A stretch of 64,000 nt of DNA from DATARH01 sp963712835 (GTDB lineage: Bacteria > Pseudomonadota > Alphaproteobacteria > ATCC43930 > CGMCC-115725): assembly GCA_963712835.1 (NCBI GenBank), contig CAVQJJ010000002.1:496001-560000 (forward strand), written 5' to 3'. The translations under genes were made by a program, and so were the position numbers. Each line of letters opens with the position of its first letter. The first letter of the stretch is position 1. Below, one piece after another: positions 27,360-37,195 of the stretch. The notes under the pieces were generated by a model. It was not told the DNA's origin. It was given only the letters and a program-made list of their open reading frames with translations, and ran no database searches.

Positions 27360-27412
27360 TCAGCCTCGCCCACCGCAAATTTGTTGAGGCGGAGGCGGCG
27401 AGGCTGATTTTG
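27360..27412 (+). terminator. Probable terminator with long loop
   Basis: A perfect 11-bp inverted repeat TCAGCCTCGCC (27360-27370) and GGCGAGGCTGA (27397-27407) is followed by TTTTG. The 26-nt loop is longer than usual. It lies 117 nt after the Ser/Thr-rich gene and 50 nt before dnaE. Confidence 0.45.
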
Positions 27413-27462
27413 CCGCGGCGGCGTGCAATGCTGGGGGTGCTCCTTAAATAAGCGAGAGCCCA

Positions 27463-30400
27463 ATGCCGCTCGCCGACTTCATTCATCTGCGCGTCCACAC
27501 CGCCTACTCGCTGTCGGCGGGAGCGATCAAGATCAAGGAGCTGGTCGGGCTCTGCAAAAAGAACAGCATGCCGGCGGTGGCGATCACGGACAGCGGCAAC
27601 CTGTTCGGCGCGCTGGAATTCGCTACTGCCTGCGCCGGGGAGGGGGTTCAGCCGATCATCGGTTGCGAGATCGCGCTGGTCGCGCATGAGGCCAATGAAC
27701 GGCAACTCGGCCAGCGTGACCTCGAACGCATCGTGTTGCTGGTGCAAAGCGAGGCGGGCTACCGTAATCTGTTGGCGCTGGTCACTCGCTCGTTCCTCGA
27801 CAGCGACGCCGGGGCGGACCCGGCAATTGCGCTTAGTGATTTGGCTATCGATAGCGAGGGGCTCCTATGCCTCACGGGCGGCGCTAAAGGGCCGCTCGGT
27901 CGGCTAATCGCCGACGGCCAGGATTACGCCGCCGGCGTGCTGCTCGACGCGCTCAAGGATACATTTCCGGGCCGGCTCTATATCGAGCTCACCCGCCATG
28001 GCACGCCGGAGGAGGCGCGGACCGAGAACGGCTTTGTCGATCTCGCCTACAAGCACGATTTGCCGCTGGTCGCGACCAACGACGCCTATTTCCCCGACCG
28101 CGACTATTACGAGGCGCACGACGCGCTCCTCTGCATCGCGCAGGGCAAAGTCGTCGACGATAATGACCGGGCGCGGCTGACCCCCGATCATTATTTCCGC
28201 CCGGCTGCCGAGATGCGGACGCTGTTCGCCGACCTGCCGGAGGCCTGCAACAATACGCTGGCGATCGCCCAGCGCTGCGCGTTCATGCCGCGCATGCAGG
28301 CGCCGATCCTGCCCGCCTTTCCGATGCCCGAGGGTTTGGACGAGGCGGGGGCGCTGCGCGAGGCGGCGCAAGCGGGGCTCGCCGCGCGGCTCGCCGCGCT
28401 CGGCTACGACGACGAGACTGGAAAGCCCTATCACGAGCGGCTCGACTTCGAGCTCGATATGATCGTCAAGACCGGGTTCGCTGGGTATTTCCTGATCGTC
28501 GCCGATTTCATCCAGTGGGCGAAGCGGCAGGGCATTCCGGTGGGGCCGGGGCGTGGCTCCGGCGCCGGTTCGGTCGTCGCCTGGGCGCTCACTATCACTG
28601 ACCTCGATCCGCTGCGCTTCGGCCTGCTGTTCGAGCGCTTTCTCAACCCCGAACGCGTGTCGATGCCGGATTTCGACATCGATTTCTGTCAGGACCGCCG
28701 CGATGAGGTGATCCGCTACGTCCAGCAGAAATACGGCCGCGATCGGGTCGCGCAGATCATCACCTTCGGCAAATTGCAGGCTCGCGCGGTGCTGCGCGAT
28801 GTCGGCCGGGTGCTCGGCATCCCGTACGGCTATGTCGACAAGATCTGCAAGCTGGTGCCCAACAATCCGGCCAACCCGATCACCCTCGACAAGGCGATCG
28901 CCGCCGAGCCGGTGCTGCAGCAGATGCGCGACGGCGATGAAACGATCGCGCGGCTGATGCGCATCGCGCTAAGGCTCGAAGGCCTTTATCGCCATGCCTC
29001 GACCCACGCTGCGGGGGTAGTGATCGGCGACCGGCCCTTGGCCGAGTTGGTGCCGCTCTACCGCGATCCGCGCTCGGACATGCCGGCAACGCAGTTCAAC
29101 ATGAAATGGGTCGAGCCGGCCGGCCTCGTCAAATTCGATTTCCTCGGCCTCAAGACCCTGACCGTGTTGGCGCGCTGCACTGAGCTTCTGGCGGCGCGCG
29201 GCGTCGGTCTCGACCTGTCGAACCTGCCGCTCGACGACCGGCCGACCTTCGACCTCTTGACCCGCGCCGACACGGTGGGGGTGTTCCAGGTCGAAGGTGC
29301 GGGCGTACGCGACATGCTCAAAAAGCTGCGCCCCGACCGGTTCGAGGACATCATCGCCGTCGTTTCGCTCTATCGGCCGGGGCCGATGGAGAACATTCCG
29401 CGCTACATCTCGGTGAAGCACGGCCAGGAACAGCCCGACTACCTGCACCCGGCGCTCGAGGGGATCCTCAAGGAGACCCACGGCATCATGATCTACCAGG
29501 AGCAGGTCATGCAGATCGCCCAGGTGCTGGCCGGCTATACGCTGGGCGGCGCCGACCTGCTGCGCCGCGCGATGGGTAAGAAGATCAAGGCCGAGATGGA
29601 CGCCCAGCAGGAGCTGTTTGTCAAAGGCGCCATCGAGCGCGGGGTCGACAAGCGGCGAGCCGAGCTGATCTTCGACCAGATGGCCAAATTCGCCGGCTAT
29701 GGCTTCAACAAGTCGCATGCCGCAGCCTATGCGCTGGTGGCCTACCAGACCGCGTACCTGAAAGCGAACTATCCGGTCGAGTTCCTCGCCGCGTCGATGA
29801 CCCTCGACATGGGCAATACGGATAAGCTTAACCAGTTCCGCGCGGAATTAGGCCGGCTTGGCATCGCGCTCTTGCCGCCCGACATCAACCGCTCGGAGGT
29901 CAAGTTTGCGGTCGAAACAGACGCGAAAACCGGCAATGCGGCGATCCGTTACGCGCTCGCGGCGGTAAAGGGGGTCGGCGCCCAGGCGATGGGCGACCTC
30001 GTCGCCGAGCGTCGCGCGAACGGAGCCTTTAAGGACCTCTTCGATTTCGCGCAGCGGCTCGACGCCAGAAGCTTCAATCGGCGGCAGTTCGAGAGCCTGG
30101 TCAAGGCCGGCGCCTTCGCCTCGCTCAATCCCAACCGGGCGCAATCGCTGGCGGCGATCGACCTGCTGCTTCGCCAGGCAAGCCTCGCCGCCGAAGAGCG
30201 GGTCAGCAAGCAGGAGAGCCTCTTCGGCGGCATCGACAGCGCTTTTGTCGAACGGCCAAAATTGCCGGTCGTCGAGGACTGGCCGCCCGTCGAAAAGCTG
30301 CAGCACGAATTCGACGCGATCGGCTTTTACCTCTCGGCACACCCGCTCGACCCGTACGGCAAGAGCCTGGAGCGCGCCGGCATCCTGAGCTTTGTCGATT

Positions 30401-30912
30401 TGCCGGCTGCGCTGGCGGCCCGCAGCTCGACGCGGTTCCGGCTCGCCGGCATCGTCGTTGGCAAAAAGGAGCGCACCTCGGCGCGCGGCAACCGCTTCGC
30501 GTTCGTTCAGCTGTCGGACATGAGCGGCGTCTTTGAGATCACCGTGTTCTCCGATGTGCTCGGGCCGTCACGCGAACTGCTCGATAGCGGGCAGCCGCTG
30601 ATCGTCACCGTCGATGTGCGCAGCGAAGAGCAGAGCCTCAGGCTGACAGCTCAGCGCATCGAGCCGCTCGACAATGTGGTGGCGCAAGCCGCGGCGGGGC
30701 TCAAGGTGTTCGTCGGCGCCGAGGAGGCGCTCACACGCCTCAAAGGGCTCTTCCAGCGCGAAGCGGTCGGCGGCCGCGGCCGCGTCTCGCTGGTGCTCGA
30801 CCTGCCGTCGAGCGAAGTCGAGATCGCACTCCCCGGCGGCTTCCGGGTCGACCCGCGCATCCGCGCTGCGGTCAAGTCGCTGCCCGGCATCATCGACGTG
30901 CACGATATCTAA
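27463..30912 (+). CDS. dnaE: DNA polymerase III subunit alpha
   Basis: The replicative polymerase catalytic subunit, 1149 residues. The N-terminal PHP domain begins FIHLRVHTAYSLSAGAIKIK, with H-x-H replaced by L-R-V-H, so PHP metal binding is probably degenerate. The palm domain has the paired catalytic aspartates in VSMPDFDIDFCQDRR and the upstream block PVGPGRGSGAGSVVAWAL. The tandem helix-hairpin-helix region, the OB domain (FRLAGIVVGKKERTSARGNR) and the C-terminal tau-interaction region are all present. It is the DnaE1 type. It opens the long co-directional core run; rpsB follows 164 bp later. Confidence 0.97.
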   Translation: MPLADFIHLRVHTAYSLSAGAIKIKELVGLCKKNSMPAVAITDSGNLFGALEFATACAGEGVQPIIGCEIALVAHEANERQLGQRDLERIVLLVQSEAGYRNLLALVTRSFLDSDAGADPAIALSDLAIDSEGLLCLTGGAKGPLGRLIADGQDYAAGVLLDALKDTFPGRLYIELTRHGTPEEARTENGFVDLAYKHDLPLVATNDAYFPDRDYYEAHDALLCIAQGKVVDDNDRARLTPDHYFRPAAEMRTLFADLPEACNNTLAIAQRCAFMPRMQAPILPAFPMPEGLDEAGALREAAQAGLAARLAALGYDDETGKPYHERLDFELDMIVKTGFAGYFLIVADFIQWAKRQGIPVGPGRGSGAGSVVAWALTITDLDPLRFGLLFERFLNPERVSMPDFDIDFCQDRRDEVIRYVQQKYGRDRVAQIITFGKLQARAVLRDVGRVLGIPYGYVDKICKLVPNNPANPITLDKAIAAEPVLQQMRDGDETIARLMRIALRLEGLYRHASTHAAGVVIGDRPLAELVPLYRDPRSDMPATQFNMKWVEPAGLVKFDFLGLKTLTVLARCTELLAARGVGLDLSNLPLDDRPTFDLLTRADTVGVFQVEGAGVRDMLKKLRPDRFEDIIAVVSLYRPGPMENIPRYISVKHGQEQPDYLHPALEGILKETHGIMIYQEQVMQIAQVLAGYTLGGADLLRRAMGKKIKAEMDAQQELFVKGAIERGVDKRRAELIFDQMAKFAGYGFNKSHAAAYALVAYQTAYLKANYPVEFLAASMTLDMGNTDKLNQFRAELGRLGIALLPPDINRSEVKFAVETDAKTGNAAIRYALAAVKGVGAQAMGDLVAERRANGAFKDLFDFAQRLDARSFNRRQFESLVKAGAFASLNPNRAQSLAAIDLLLRQASLAAEERVSKQESLFGGIDSAFVERPKLPVVEDWPPVEKLQHEFDAIGFYLSAHPLDPYGKSLERAGILSFVDLPAALAARSSTRFRLAGIVVGKKERTSARGNRFAFVQLSDMSGVFEITVFSDVLGPSRELLDSGQPLIVTVDVRSEEQSLRLTAQRIEPLDNVVAQAAAGLKVFVGAEEALTRLKGLFQREAVGGRGRVSLVLDLPSSEVEIALPGGFRVDPRIRAAVKSLPGIIDVHDI

Positions 30913-31076
30913 TGGTGGCTTGATCCAACTGCGGCTTGCCAAAACCGCCGACAGCGCTTACCTAAGCGCCCCTGAAACCTCACGCAGGATCGCGGCGCCG
31001 TCGGTGACGGCATTCGCTCCGGTGTCAGCGCAAGCTGATTACTCCTGCGGCGGCTGAACCGGAAAAGGATGAAGCG

Positions 31077-31937
31077 ATGGCTCTACCCGAGTACTCGATG
31101 CGCAGCCTGTTGGAGGCTGGCGTTCATTTCGGCCACCATACGCGGCGCTGGAATCCGAAGATGGCACCCTACATCTTCGGCGTCCGCAATGGCATTCACA
31201 TCATCGATCTCGAACAGACCGTACCGTTGCTGCGGCAAGGGCTGGAGGCGGTGCGGGACGTTGTCTCCGGCGGCGGGCGCGTGCTGCTGGTCGGCACGAA
31301 ACGCCAGGCCCAGGAAGCAATCGCCGAGGCCGCCAAGCGTTGCGGCCAGTATTATGTCAACTACCGCTGGCTTGGCGGAATGTTGACCAATTTCAAGACG
31401 ATATCGCAATCAATTAAGCGGTTGCGCGAAGTCGAGGAGCAGGTCGCGCAAGAGAATACCGGCCTGACCAAGCGCGAACTCCTAGAGCTGACGCGTGACC
31501 ACGACAAGCTCGACCGGGCGCTCGGCGGCATCAAGGATATGGGCGGGCTGCCCGACATCATCGTCATCATCGATACCAATAAGGAAGCGATCGCGGTCGC
31601 CGAGGCGAATACGCTGCGCATTCCGGTGGTCGCGGTGCTCGATTCGAACTCCTCGCCCGACGGCATCGCCTATCCGATCCCCGGTAACGACGACGCCATG
31701 CGCGCCATTCATCTTTACTGCGACCTGTTCTCGGGCGCGGTGCTCGATGGGTTGCAGGCGGAGCTTGCGGCTTCTGGCATCGATATCGGCGCGCGCGAAG
31801 AGGTCAACCAGGCGTCTGCGAACGGCGCCGCCGCGGACGAGCCGCTCGACGGCGAGCCGACCCCGTCGATGGACGAGGCGCTGGGTTCGGAGGCGCCGGT
31901 TTCGGAAGAGGGCGCAGGCGAAGAGGCGGGCGCCTGA
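31077..31937 (+). CDS. rpsB: 30S ribosomal protein S2
   Basis: Family landmarks are the opening MALPEYSMRSLLEAGVHFGH, RRWNPKMAPYIFG, FVGTKRQAQE-type VLLVGTKRQAQEAI, NYRWLGGMLTNFKTI and the PVVAVLDSNSSPDGIAYPIP signature with NDDAMRAI. At 286 residues it is about 45 longer than E. coli S2, because of an acidic C-terminal tail (EEVNQASANGAAADEPLDGE onward) typical of alphaproteobacteria. AAAAGGAT precedes the start. It is cotranscribed in the usual way with tsf (89 bp gap). Confidence 0.98.
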   Translation: MALPEYSMRSLLEAGVHFGHHTRRWNPKMAPYIFGVRNGIHIIDLEQTVPLLRQGLEAVRDVVSGGGRVLLVGTKRQAQEAIAEAAKRCGQYYVNYRWLGGMLTNFKTISQSIKRLREVEEQVAQENTGLTKRELLELTRDHDKLDRALGGIKDMGGLPDIIVIIDTNKEAIAVAEANTLRIPVVAVLDSNSSPDGIAYPIPGNDDAMRAIHLYCDLFSGAVLDGLQAELAASGIDIGAREEVNQASANGAAADEPLDGEPTPSMDEALGSEAPVSEEGAGEEAGA

Positions 31938-32026
31938 TCGGCGCGGCCCAGTTATCGAGTACGTCGGCGCGATCGCGCCGACTACGGCACCAGCGCCGCG
32001 AGGCGCAAGACCAAGAGGATACTGCG

Positions 32027-32953
32027 ATGGCGGAGATCACTGCCGCGCTGGTCAAGGAGTTGCGCGACAAGACCGGCGCCGGGATGATGGATTGCAAGCG
32101 CGCGCTCGGCGACACCGACGGCGATGTCGAGGCCGCGGTCGACTGGCTGCGCAAGAAAGGCCTTGCTGCAGCGGCCAAGAAGGCCGGCCGGGTCGCGGCC
32201 GAAGGGCTCATCGGCGTCGCGACGGCGAACAAGGCCGGCGCGGTCGTCGAGGTCAATTCCGAGACCGATTTTGTCGCGCGCAACGAGCTGTTCCAGGATT
32301 TTGTGCGCCGCGTCGCCCAACTCGCGGTCGCCGCGGATCGCGATGTCGAGGCGCTGAAAGGGGCTTCGTTCGCCGGCAACGGCAAGACGGTCGACTGTGA
32401 GCTGACCGACCTGATCGGCCGCATCGGCGAGAATATGGTGCTGCGTCGGGTCGCGCGTCTGGCGGTCGGGCAGGGCTATGTCGCCTCTTACGTGCATAAC
32501 GCGGTATCGCCTGGGCTCGGCAAGATCGGCGTGCTGGTCGCGCTCGAGTCGGCGTTGGGCGAGGATGTGCTGGCGCCGCTCGGGCGGCAGCTGGCGATGC
32601 ATGTCGCCGCGGCGAACCCGCAATACCTCGACCAGGCCTCGGTGCCGGCGGCGGCGCTCGATCGCGAGCGCGCGGTGCTGCGCGAACAGGCCGGCACGAC
32701 CGGTAAATCGGCCGACATCGTCGAGAAGATGGTCGAGGGGCGGCTGCGTAAATTCTACGAGGAATCGGTGCTGCTTGATCAGGTCTATGTGATCGACGGC
32801 GAGAGCCGAGTCGGCAAGGTGGTCGAGGCTGCGGCAAAATCCGCCGGGACGCCGATCAAGATCGCCGCCTTTGTCCGCTTCTCGCTGGGCGAGGGGATCG
32901 ACAAGCCCATCACCGATCTCGCCGCGGAGGTCGCCGCGCAGCTCGGCCACTGA
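32027..32953 (+). CDS. tsf: Translation elongation factor Ts
   Basis: The nucleotide-exchange factor for EF-Tu, 308 residues, with the UBA-like N-domain (AALVKELRDKTGAGMMDCKR and ALGDTDGDVEAAVDWLRKKG), the T-D-F-V signature in VNSETDFVARNELF, and two core subdomains. It ends with the C-terminal module FVRFSLGEGIDKPITDLAAE. The ribosome-binding site is GAGGATACTGCG. It follows rpsB and precedes pyrH, the universal order. Confidence 0.98.
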   Translation: MAEITAALVKELRDKTGAGMMDCKRALGDTDGDVEAAVDWLRKKGLAAAAKKAGRVAAEGLIGVATANKAGAVVEVNSETDFVARNELFQDFVRRVAQLAVAADRDVEALKGASFAGNGKTVDCELTDLIGRIGENMVLRRVARLAVGQGYVASYVHNAVSPGLGKIGVLVALESALGEDVLAPLGRQLAMHVAAANPQYLDQASVPAAALDRERAVLREQAGTTGKSADIVEKMVEGRLRKFYEESVLLDQVYVIDGESRVGKVVEAAAKSAGTPIKIAAFVRFSLGEGIDKPITDLAAEVAAQLGH

Positions 32954-33083
32954 CTCGGCCCCGCTGATCCGACCCCTGGGCCAGAGCGCCGCATCGGCCC
33001 GTGAAAGCCGGTGCGGACGTGCGCGTTTCGTGTATGTTGTGCGGGCTCGCGAGACGGGCGCCCAGGCCATATGAGCTAGGCTC

Positions 33084-33809
33084 ATGCTACCCGATCTCAA
33101 ATATCGCCGTGTGCTGCTGAAAATTTCCGGCGAAGCGCTGATGGGCGAGCGCGATTACGGCCTCGACGCGGGGATCGTCTCGCGCATCGCCGGCGAAATG
33201 AAATCGGTCCACGCGCTCGGCGTCGAGGTTTGCGCCGTGATCGGCGGCGGCAATATCTTCCGCGGCGTGCAGGGCGCGGCGGCCGGCATGGAGCGCGCCT
33301 CGGCCGACTACATGGGCATGCTGGCGACGGTCATCAATTCGCTGGCGATGCAGAACGAACTGGAGCGCCAGGGCATCGCGACGCGCGTCCAGTCCGCCAT
33401 TTCGATGCAGTCGATCTGCGAGCCTTATATCCGCCGCCGCGCCATTCGACACTTAGAAAAGGGCCGCGTCGTGATCTTCGGCGCGGGTACCGGCAATCCA
33501 TTCTTCACCACCGACACGGCTGCTGCGCTGCGCGCCTCGGAGATGGGATGCAACGCGCTCCTTAAGGCAACCAAGGTGGACGGCGTCTATGACGCCGACC
33601 CGCATCGCGTTGCCGGCGCGAAGCGCTTCGAACGGCTGAGCTACCACGACGTGCTGGCGCGCGATCTCCAGGTCATGGACGCGGCGGCGATATCGCTCGC
33701 TCGCGAAAACCGCATCCCCATTCTGGTGTTCTCGATCTTCGAAAGCGGCGGCTTCGCCGATGTGGTGCAAGGCAAAGGGCGCTTTACGATCGTCGAGGAC
33801 GCCGCCTAA
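33084..33809 (+). CDS. pyrH: Uridylate kinase (UMP kinase)
   Basis: PyrH phosphorylates UMP to UDP. The 241-residue amino-acid-kinase fold has KISGEALMG (P-loop-like), VIGGGNIFRGV, the UMP-binding region ADYMGMLATVINSLAMQ, and FGAGTGNPFFTTDTAAALRA, plus KATKVDGVYDADP. It is full length. The 130-bp gap from tsf holds no obvious promoter, and frr follows after 50 bp. Confidence 0.97.
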   Translation: MLPDLKYRRVLLKISGEALMGERDYGLDAGIVSRIAGEMKSVHALGVEVCAVIGGGNIFRGVQGAAAGMERASADYMGMLATVINSLAMQNELERQGIATRVQSAISMQSICEPYIRRRAIRHLEKGRVVIFGAGTGNPFFTTDTAAALRASEMGCNALLKATKVDGVYDADPHRVAGAKRFERLSYHDVLARDLQVMDAAAISLARENRIPILVFSIFESGGFADVVQGKGRFTIVEDAA

Positions 33810-33859
33810 AAATCGCCGAAAACGACAAGCAATACGGGGATAAATCAGGGAACCGAGCC

Positions 33860-34420
33860 ATGGCAGACGAAGCATTGTTGAAGGATATCCAGCGGCGGAT
33901 GGACGGCGCGCTCGAAGCGCTGCGCAAGGAGTTCGGCGGGTTGCGTACCGGCCGCGCCTCGGCGAGCCTGTTGGAGCCCGTCGTGGTCAATGCCTATGGC
34001 AGCAATATGCCGTTAAACCAGCTCGCGAATGTGAACGTGCCGGAACCGCGCCTCATCACGGTCAACGTATGGGATCGCGGCTTGGTCAAGGCGGTCGACA
34101 AGGCGATCCGCGAGGCTGGGCTCGGCCTTAACCCGCAAACCGAGGGTCAGACGATCCGTGTGCCGATCCCCGACCTCAACGAGGAGCGGCGCCGCGAACT
34201 CACCAAGGTCGCGGCGAAATACGCGGAGGCGGCGCGGGTTGCGGTGCGTAACGTCCGGCGTGACGGGATCGAGACGTTGCGGAAGCAGGAGAAGGATGGC
34301 GATATCTCGCAGGATGAACACAAGAAGCTCGAACGAGAGGTTCAGCACCTGACCGACGAGCACATCAAGCGCGTCGATGAGACGCTGGCGCAGAAGGACA
34401 AGGAAATTCTTCAGGTCTGA
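33860..34420 (+). CDS. frr: Ribosome recycling factor
   Basis: RRF splits post-termination ribosomes with EF-G. The 186-residue protein has the two-domain pattern: RRMDGALEALRKEFGGLRTG (helix 1, with the R-T-G-R-A-S motif just after), the beta domain MPLNQLANVNVPEPRLITVN and the C-terminal helices with VRRDGIETLRKQEKDGDIS. The stop codon is immediately followed by the uppS ATG, which implies translational coupling. Confidence 0.98.
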   Translation: MADEALLKDIQRRMDGALEALRKEFGGLRTGRASASLLEPVVVNAYGSNMPLNQLANVNVPEPRLITVNVWDRGLVKAVDKAIREAGLGLNPQTEGQTIRVPIPDLNEERRRELTKVAAKYAEAARVAVRNVRRDGIETLRKQEKDGDISQDEHKKLEREVQHLTDEHIKRVDETLAQKDKEILQV

Positions 34421-35152
34421 ATGACGGACATTCCTTCGCCCGGCGCGCTGCCGCGCCACATTGCGATCATCATGGACGGCAACGGCCGCTGGGCACAGGC
34501 CCGTGGTCTGCCGCGCATAGCGGGTCACCGGCGCGGCGCGGAGGCGGTGCGGCGTACGCTGACCGCCGCCGCCGAACTTGGTGTGCCATATCTGACGTTG
34601 TTCGGGTTTTCGTCGGAAAATTGGAAGCGTCCGCTGACAGAGGTCGACGATCTAATGGGCTTGCTGCGTCACTACCTGCGCGGCGAGATCGCCGAAATGC
34701 ACCGCAACGGTGTGCGGCTGCGGGTGATCGGTGATCGCTGCCGGCTCGCGCCGGATATCGTGACCCTGATCGAAAATGCCGAAGCGCTGACGTTCGACAA
34801 TACCGGCGTCAATTTGACGATCGCGCTCAGTTATGGCGGACGTGCCGAGATCATCGCCGCAGTGCGAACCCTTGCCGAAAAGGTGGCCGCCGGCAAACTG
34901 GCGCCGGAGGCTATCGACGAGGCCGAGGTTGCCCGACACCTCTTCACCGCCGACATACCCGATCCGGATCTGTTGATCCGCACCAGCGGCGAACAGCGCA
35001 TCAGCAACTTTCTCTTATGGCAATGCGCATACGCCGAATTGGTCTTCGCCAAGACGCTGTGGCCCGATTTCGGCCGCGCCGACCTCGAGCAGGCGATTGC
35101 TGATTACGGCGGGCGCGAGCGACGTTACGGAGCCTCGGTTGGCTCCCGCTGA
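34421..35152 (+). CDS. uppS: Undecaprenyl diphosphate synthase
   Basis: UppS makes the C55 lipid carrier for peptidoglycan and O-antigen by cis condensation of isopentenyl diphosphate. The 243 residues include the pyrophosphate motif HIAIIMDGNGRWAQARGLPR (catalytic Asp), the GHRRGAEAVRR block, FGFSSENWKRP and the signature PDLLIRTSGEQRISNFLLWQ. The start follows the frr stop directly. The last 14 nt overlap the start of cdsA. Confidence 0.97.
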   Translation: MTDIPSPGALPRHIAIIMDGNGRWAQARGLPRIAGHRRGAEAVRRTLTAAAELGVPYLTLFGFSSENWKRPLTEVDDLMGLLRHYLRGEIAEMHRNGVRLRVIGDRCRLAPDIVTLIENAEALTFDNTGVNLTIALSYGGRAEIIAAVRTLAEKVAAGKLAPEAIDEAEVARHLFTADIPDPDLLIRTSGEQRISNFLLWQCAYAELVFAKTLWPDFGRADLEQAIADYGGRERRYGASVGSR

Positions 35153-35957
35153 GGCGGGCTCGCTGAGGCTGCGGGTCCTATCGGCGCTGGTGCTGGCGCC
35201 GCTGCCGATCGTCGCTGTCTGGTTCGGCGGTTTGCTTCTGTCGATCCTTATCGTTCTTGCCGCGGTCGTGATGGCTTGGGAATGGGGCCGGCTGTGCGGC
35301 AGCGACGGCAGCGGCACCGTCGCGCCCGTGCTGATCGCGGCAATCGCCATCGCCGTGATCTCAGCCTCGCTGTGGGGGATAGGGGTCGGTGTATTGCTGG
35401 CCCTGGCCGGCGCGCTGGTCGTCTGGCAGATCGCCCAGCATTATCGCGCCGCCGCGCCGCTATGGCTCGCGGCGGGTAGCCTCTGGGTCGCGCTGCCGTG
35501 TGTCATCCTGTTGTGGCTCGCGCACGGCGACAACGCGAGCCGCGGCACGCTGTTCTGGATGCTCGCCGTGGTCTGGGCGACCGATATCGGCGCCTACGCG
35601 ATCGGCCGCCAAATCGGCGGACCGTTGCTCGCCCCGAGGTGGAGTCCGCGTAAGACCTGGGCCGGTCTTGTGGGAGGCGTCATCTGCGCCGCGCTCGCGG
35701 GATGGGCTATGGCTGGGCTACTGGGTGCAACTCCGGTGCTACCCGTGGTGTTGGTCAGCGGAGGGCTTGCGATTGTCGAACAGTTCGGCGATCTTGCGGA
35801 ATCCGTGGCCAAGCGAAGGTTTGGCGTGAAAGACGCGAGCAGCCTTATCCCCGGACACGGTGGCCTGCTTGATCGGCTCGATGGTTTCTTGGCGGTAATC
35901 CCCGCAGTGGCATTGCTGACCCTCCTCGGCGGCGGAGGCGTGCTGACATGGCGTTGA
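35139..35957 (+). CDS. cdsA: Phosphatidate cytidylyltransferase
   Basis: CdsA makes CDP-diacylglycerol for phospholipid synthesis in the inner membrane. No ATG is available at the N-terminus. The best start is TTG 35139, which has GGAG 6 nt upstream (GGAGCCTCGG-TTG); an upstream in-frame TTG at 35097 lacks this. The 272-residue product has several membrane helices and the CTP-transferase signature near the C-terminus: S-x-x-K-R-R-F-x-x-K-D in VAKRRFGVKDASSLIPGHGG, followed by LDRLDGFLAVIP. It overlaps uppS (14 bp) and dxr (10 bp). Confidence 0.93.
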   Translation: MAPAEAGSLRLRVLSALVLAPLPIVAVWFGGLLLSILIVLAAVVMAWEWGRLCGSDGSGTVAPVLIAAIAIAVISASLWGIGVGVLLALAGALVVWQIAQHYRAAAPLWLAAGSLWVALPCVILLWLAHGDNASRGTLFWMLAVVWATDIGAYAIGRQIGGPLLAPRWSPRKTWAGLVGGVICAALAGWAMAGLLGATPVLPVVLVSGGLAIVEQFGDLAESVAKRRFGVKDASSLIPGHGGLLDRLDGFLAVIPAVALLTLLGGGGVLTWR

Positions 35958-37195
35958 CCGTAATGAGCCGCACCGATGACGCAACGGCGCTCGGCCCGAG
36001 TGGGCGGCCGCGGCGGGTTACCGTCCTCGGCTCGACCGGCTCCGTCGGCCACAGCACGGTTGATCTGCTGCTGCGCAATCCCGGCGATTTCACGGTCGAG
36101 GCGGTCACCGCGAACCGCAACGCCAAGCTGCTCGCCGAGCAGGCGCGCCAGCTCGGCGCCCGTTTCGCCGCCGTCGCCGATCCCGCTGAATACGCGACGC
36201 TGAAGGAGGCGCTTTCGGGTTCGGGCATCGAGGTCGCGTGCGGCGCGGAAGCGGTGGTGGAGGCCGCCGAGCGGCCGGCCGATATGGTCATGGCGGGGAT
36301 TGTCGGCGCGGCTGGTCTCGCTTCGACGCTGGCGGCGGTGCGGCGCGGCAAGATCGTCGCCTTCGCCAACAAGGAGACGCTGGTCTGTGCCGGCAGTCTT
36401 TTCATGCAGGAGGTCGTGGCGCATGGCGCGACGCTGCTGCCAGTCGACAGCGAGCATAACGCCATCTGGCAATGCTTCGACTTCGAGCGGGTCGAAGGAA
36501 TCGAGAAAATTACCCTGACCTGCAGCGGCGGCCCGTTCCGCGAGAAAAGCGTCGAGGATATGCGCGAGGCGACCCTCAAGCAGGCTGTCGCTCATCCAAT
36601 CTGGAGCATGGGCGCGAAAATCTCGATCAACTCCGCGACCCTGATGAATAAGGGGCTGGAAATCATCGAGGCGCACCATCTGTTTCGGTTGCCATCCGAG
36701 CGGATCGAGGTGGTGATCCATCCCCAATCGGTGATTCACGGGCTGGTGACCTATCACGACGGGTCTGTGCTGGCGCATATGGGCACGCCCGATATGCGTA
36801 CGCCGATCGCTTATGTGCTCGGTTGGCCGGGCCGCACGGCGGCTCCAATGCAGCGTCTCGACCTCGCCAGCGTCGGGCGTCTGACCTTCGAGCGGCCTGA
36901 TCCGGAACGCTTTCCCGCGCTCCGCCTGGCGCGCGAGGCGCTGGTTCAAGGCGGCGGTACGCCGACCGTGCTCAACGCCGCGAACGAGACCGCGGTGCAC
37001 GCTTTCATCGAAGGCCGCATCGGGTTTCTCGATATCGTCGCCGTGGTCGAGGAGACGCTCACCGCGTTGCCTGTCGGCCCGCTTGGCTCGCTTGACGATG
37101 TTCACCATATAGATCGCGAAGCCCGGGCGCTGGCGGCCGAGCTGGCCGCGCGCCGCGCCCGAAATCATCCCGCCGCAGACACGGATCGCGCATGA
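35948..37195 (+). CDS. dxr: 1-deoxy-D-xylulose 5-phosphate reductoisomerase
   Basis: DXR catalyses the committed MEP-pathway step to isoprenoids, feeding UppS. The 415 residues have the NADPH loop VTVLGSTGSVGHSTVDLL (about residues 26-43), the metal and substrate residues in LPVDSEHNAIWQ, and the flexible loop GPFREKSVEDMREAT, then HPIWSMGAKISINSATLMNK. The ATG at 35948 has GGAGG 9 nt upstream and overlaps the cdsA end by 10 bp. The N-terminal 25 residues are poorly conserved, so an in-frame ATG 24 nt on is an alternative. Confidence 0.97.
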   Translation: MALTVMSRTDDATALGPSGRPRRVTVLGSTGSVGHSTVDLLLRNPGDFTVEAVTANRNAKLLAEQARQLGARFAAVADPAEYATLKEALSGSGIEVACGAEAVVEAAERPADMVMAGIVGAAGLASTLAAVRRGKIVAFANKETLVCAGSLFMQEVVAHGATLLPVDSEHNAIWQCFDFERVEGIEKITLTCSGGPFREKSVEDMREATLKQAVAHPIWSMGAKISINSATLMNKGLEIIEAHHLFRLPSERIEVVIHPQSVIHGLVTYHDGSVLAHMGTPDMRTPIAYVLGWPGRTAAPMQRLDLASVGRLTFERPDPERFPALRLAREALVQGGGTPTVLNAANETAVHAFIEGRIGFLDIVAVVEETLTALPVGPLGSLDDVHHIDREARALAAELAARRARNHPAADTDRA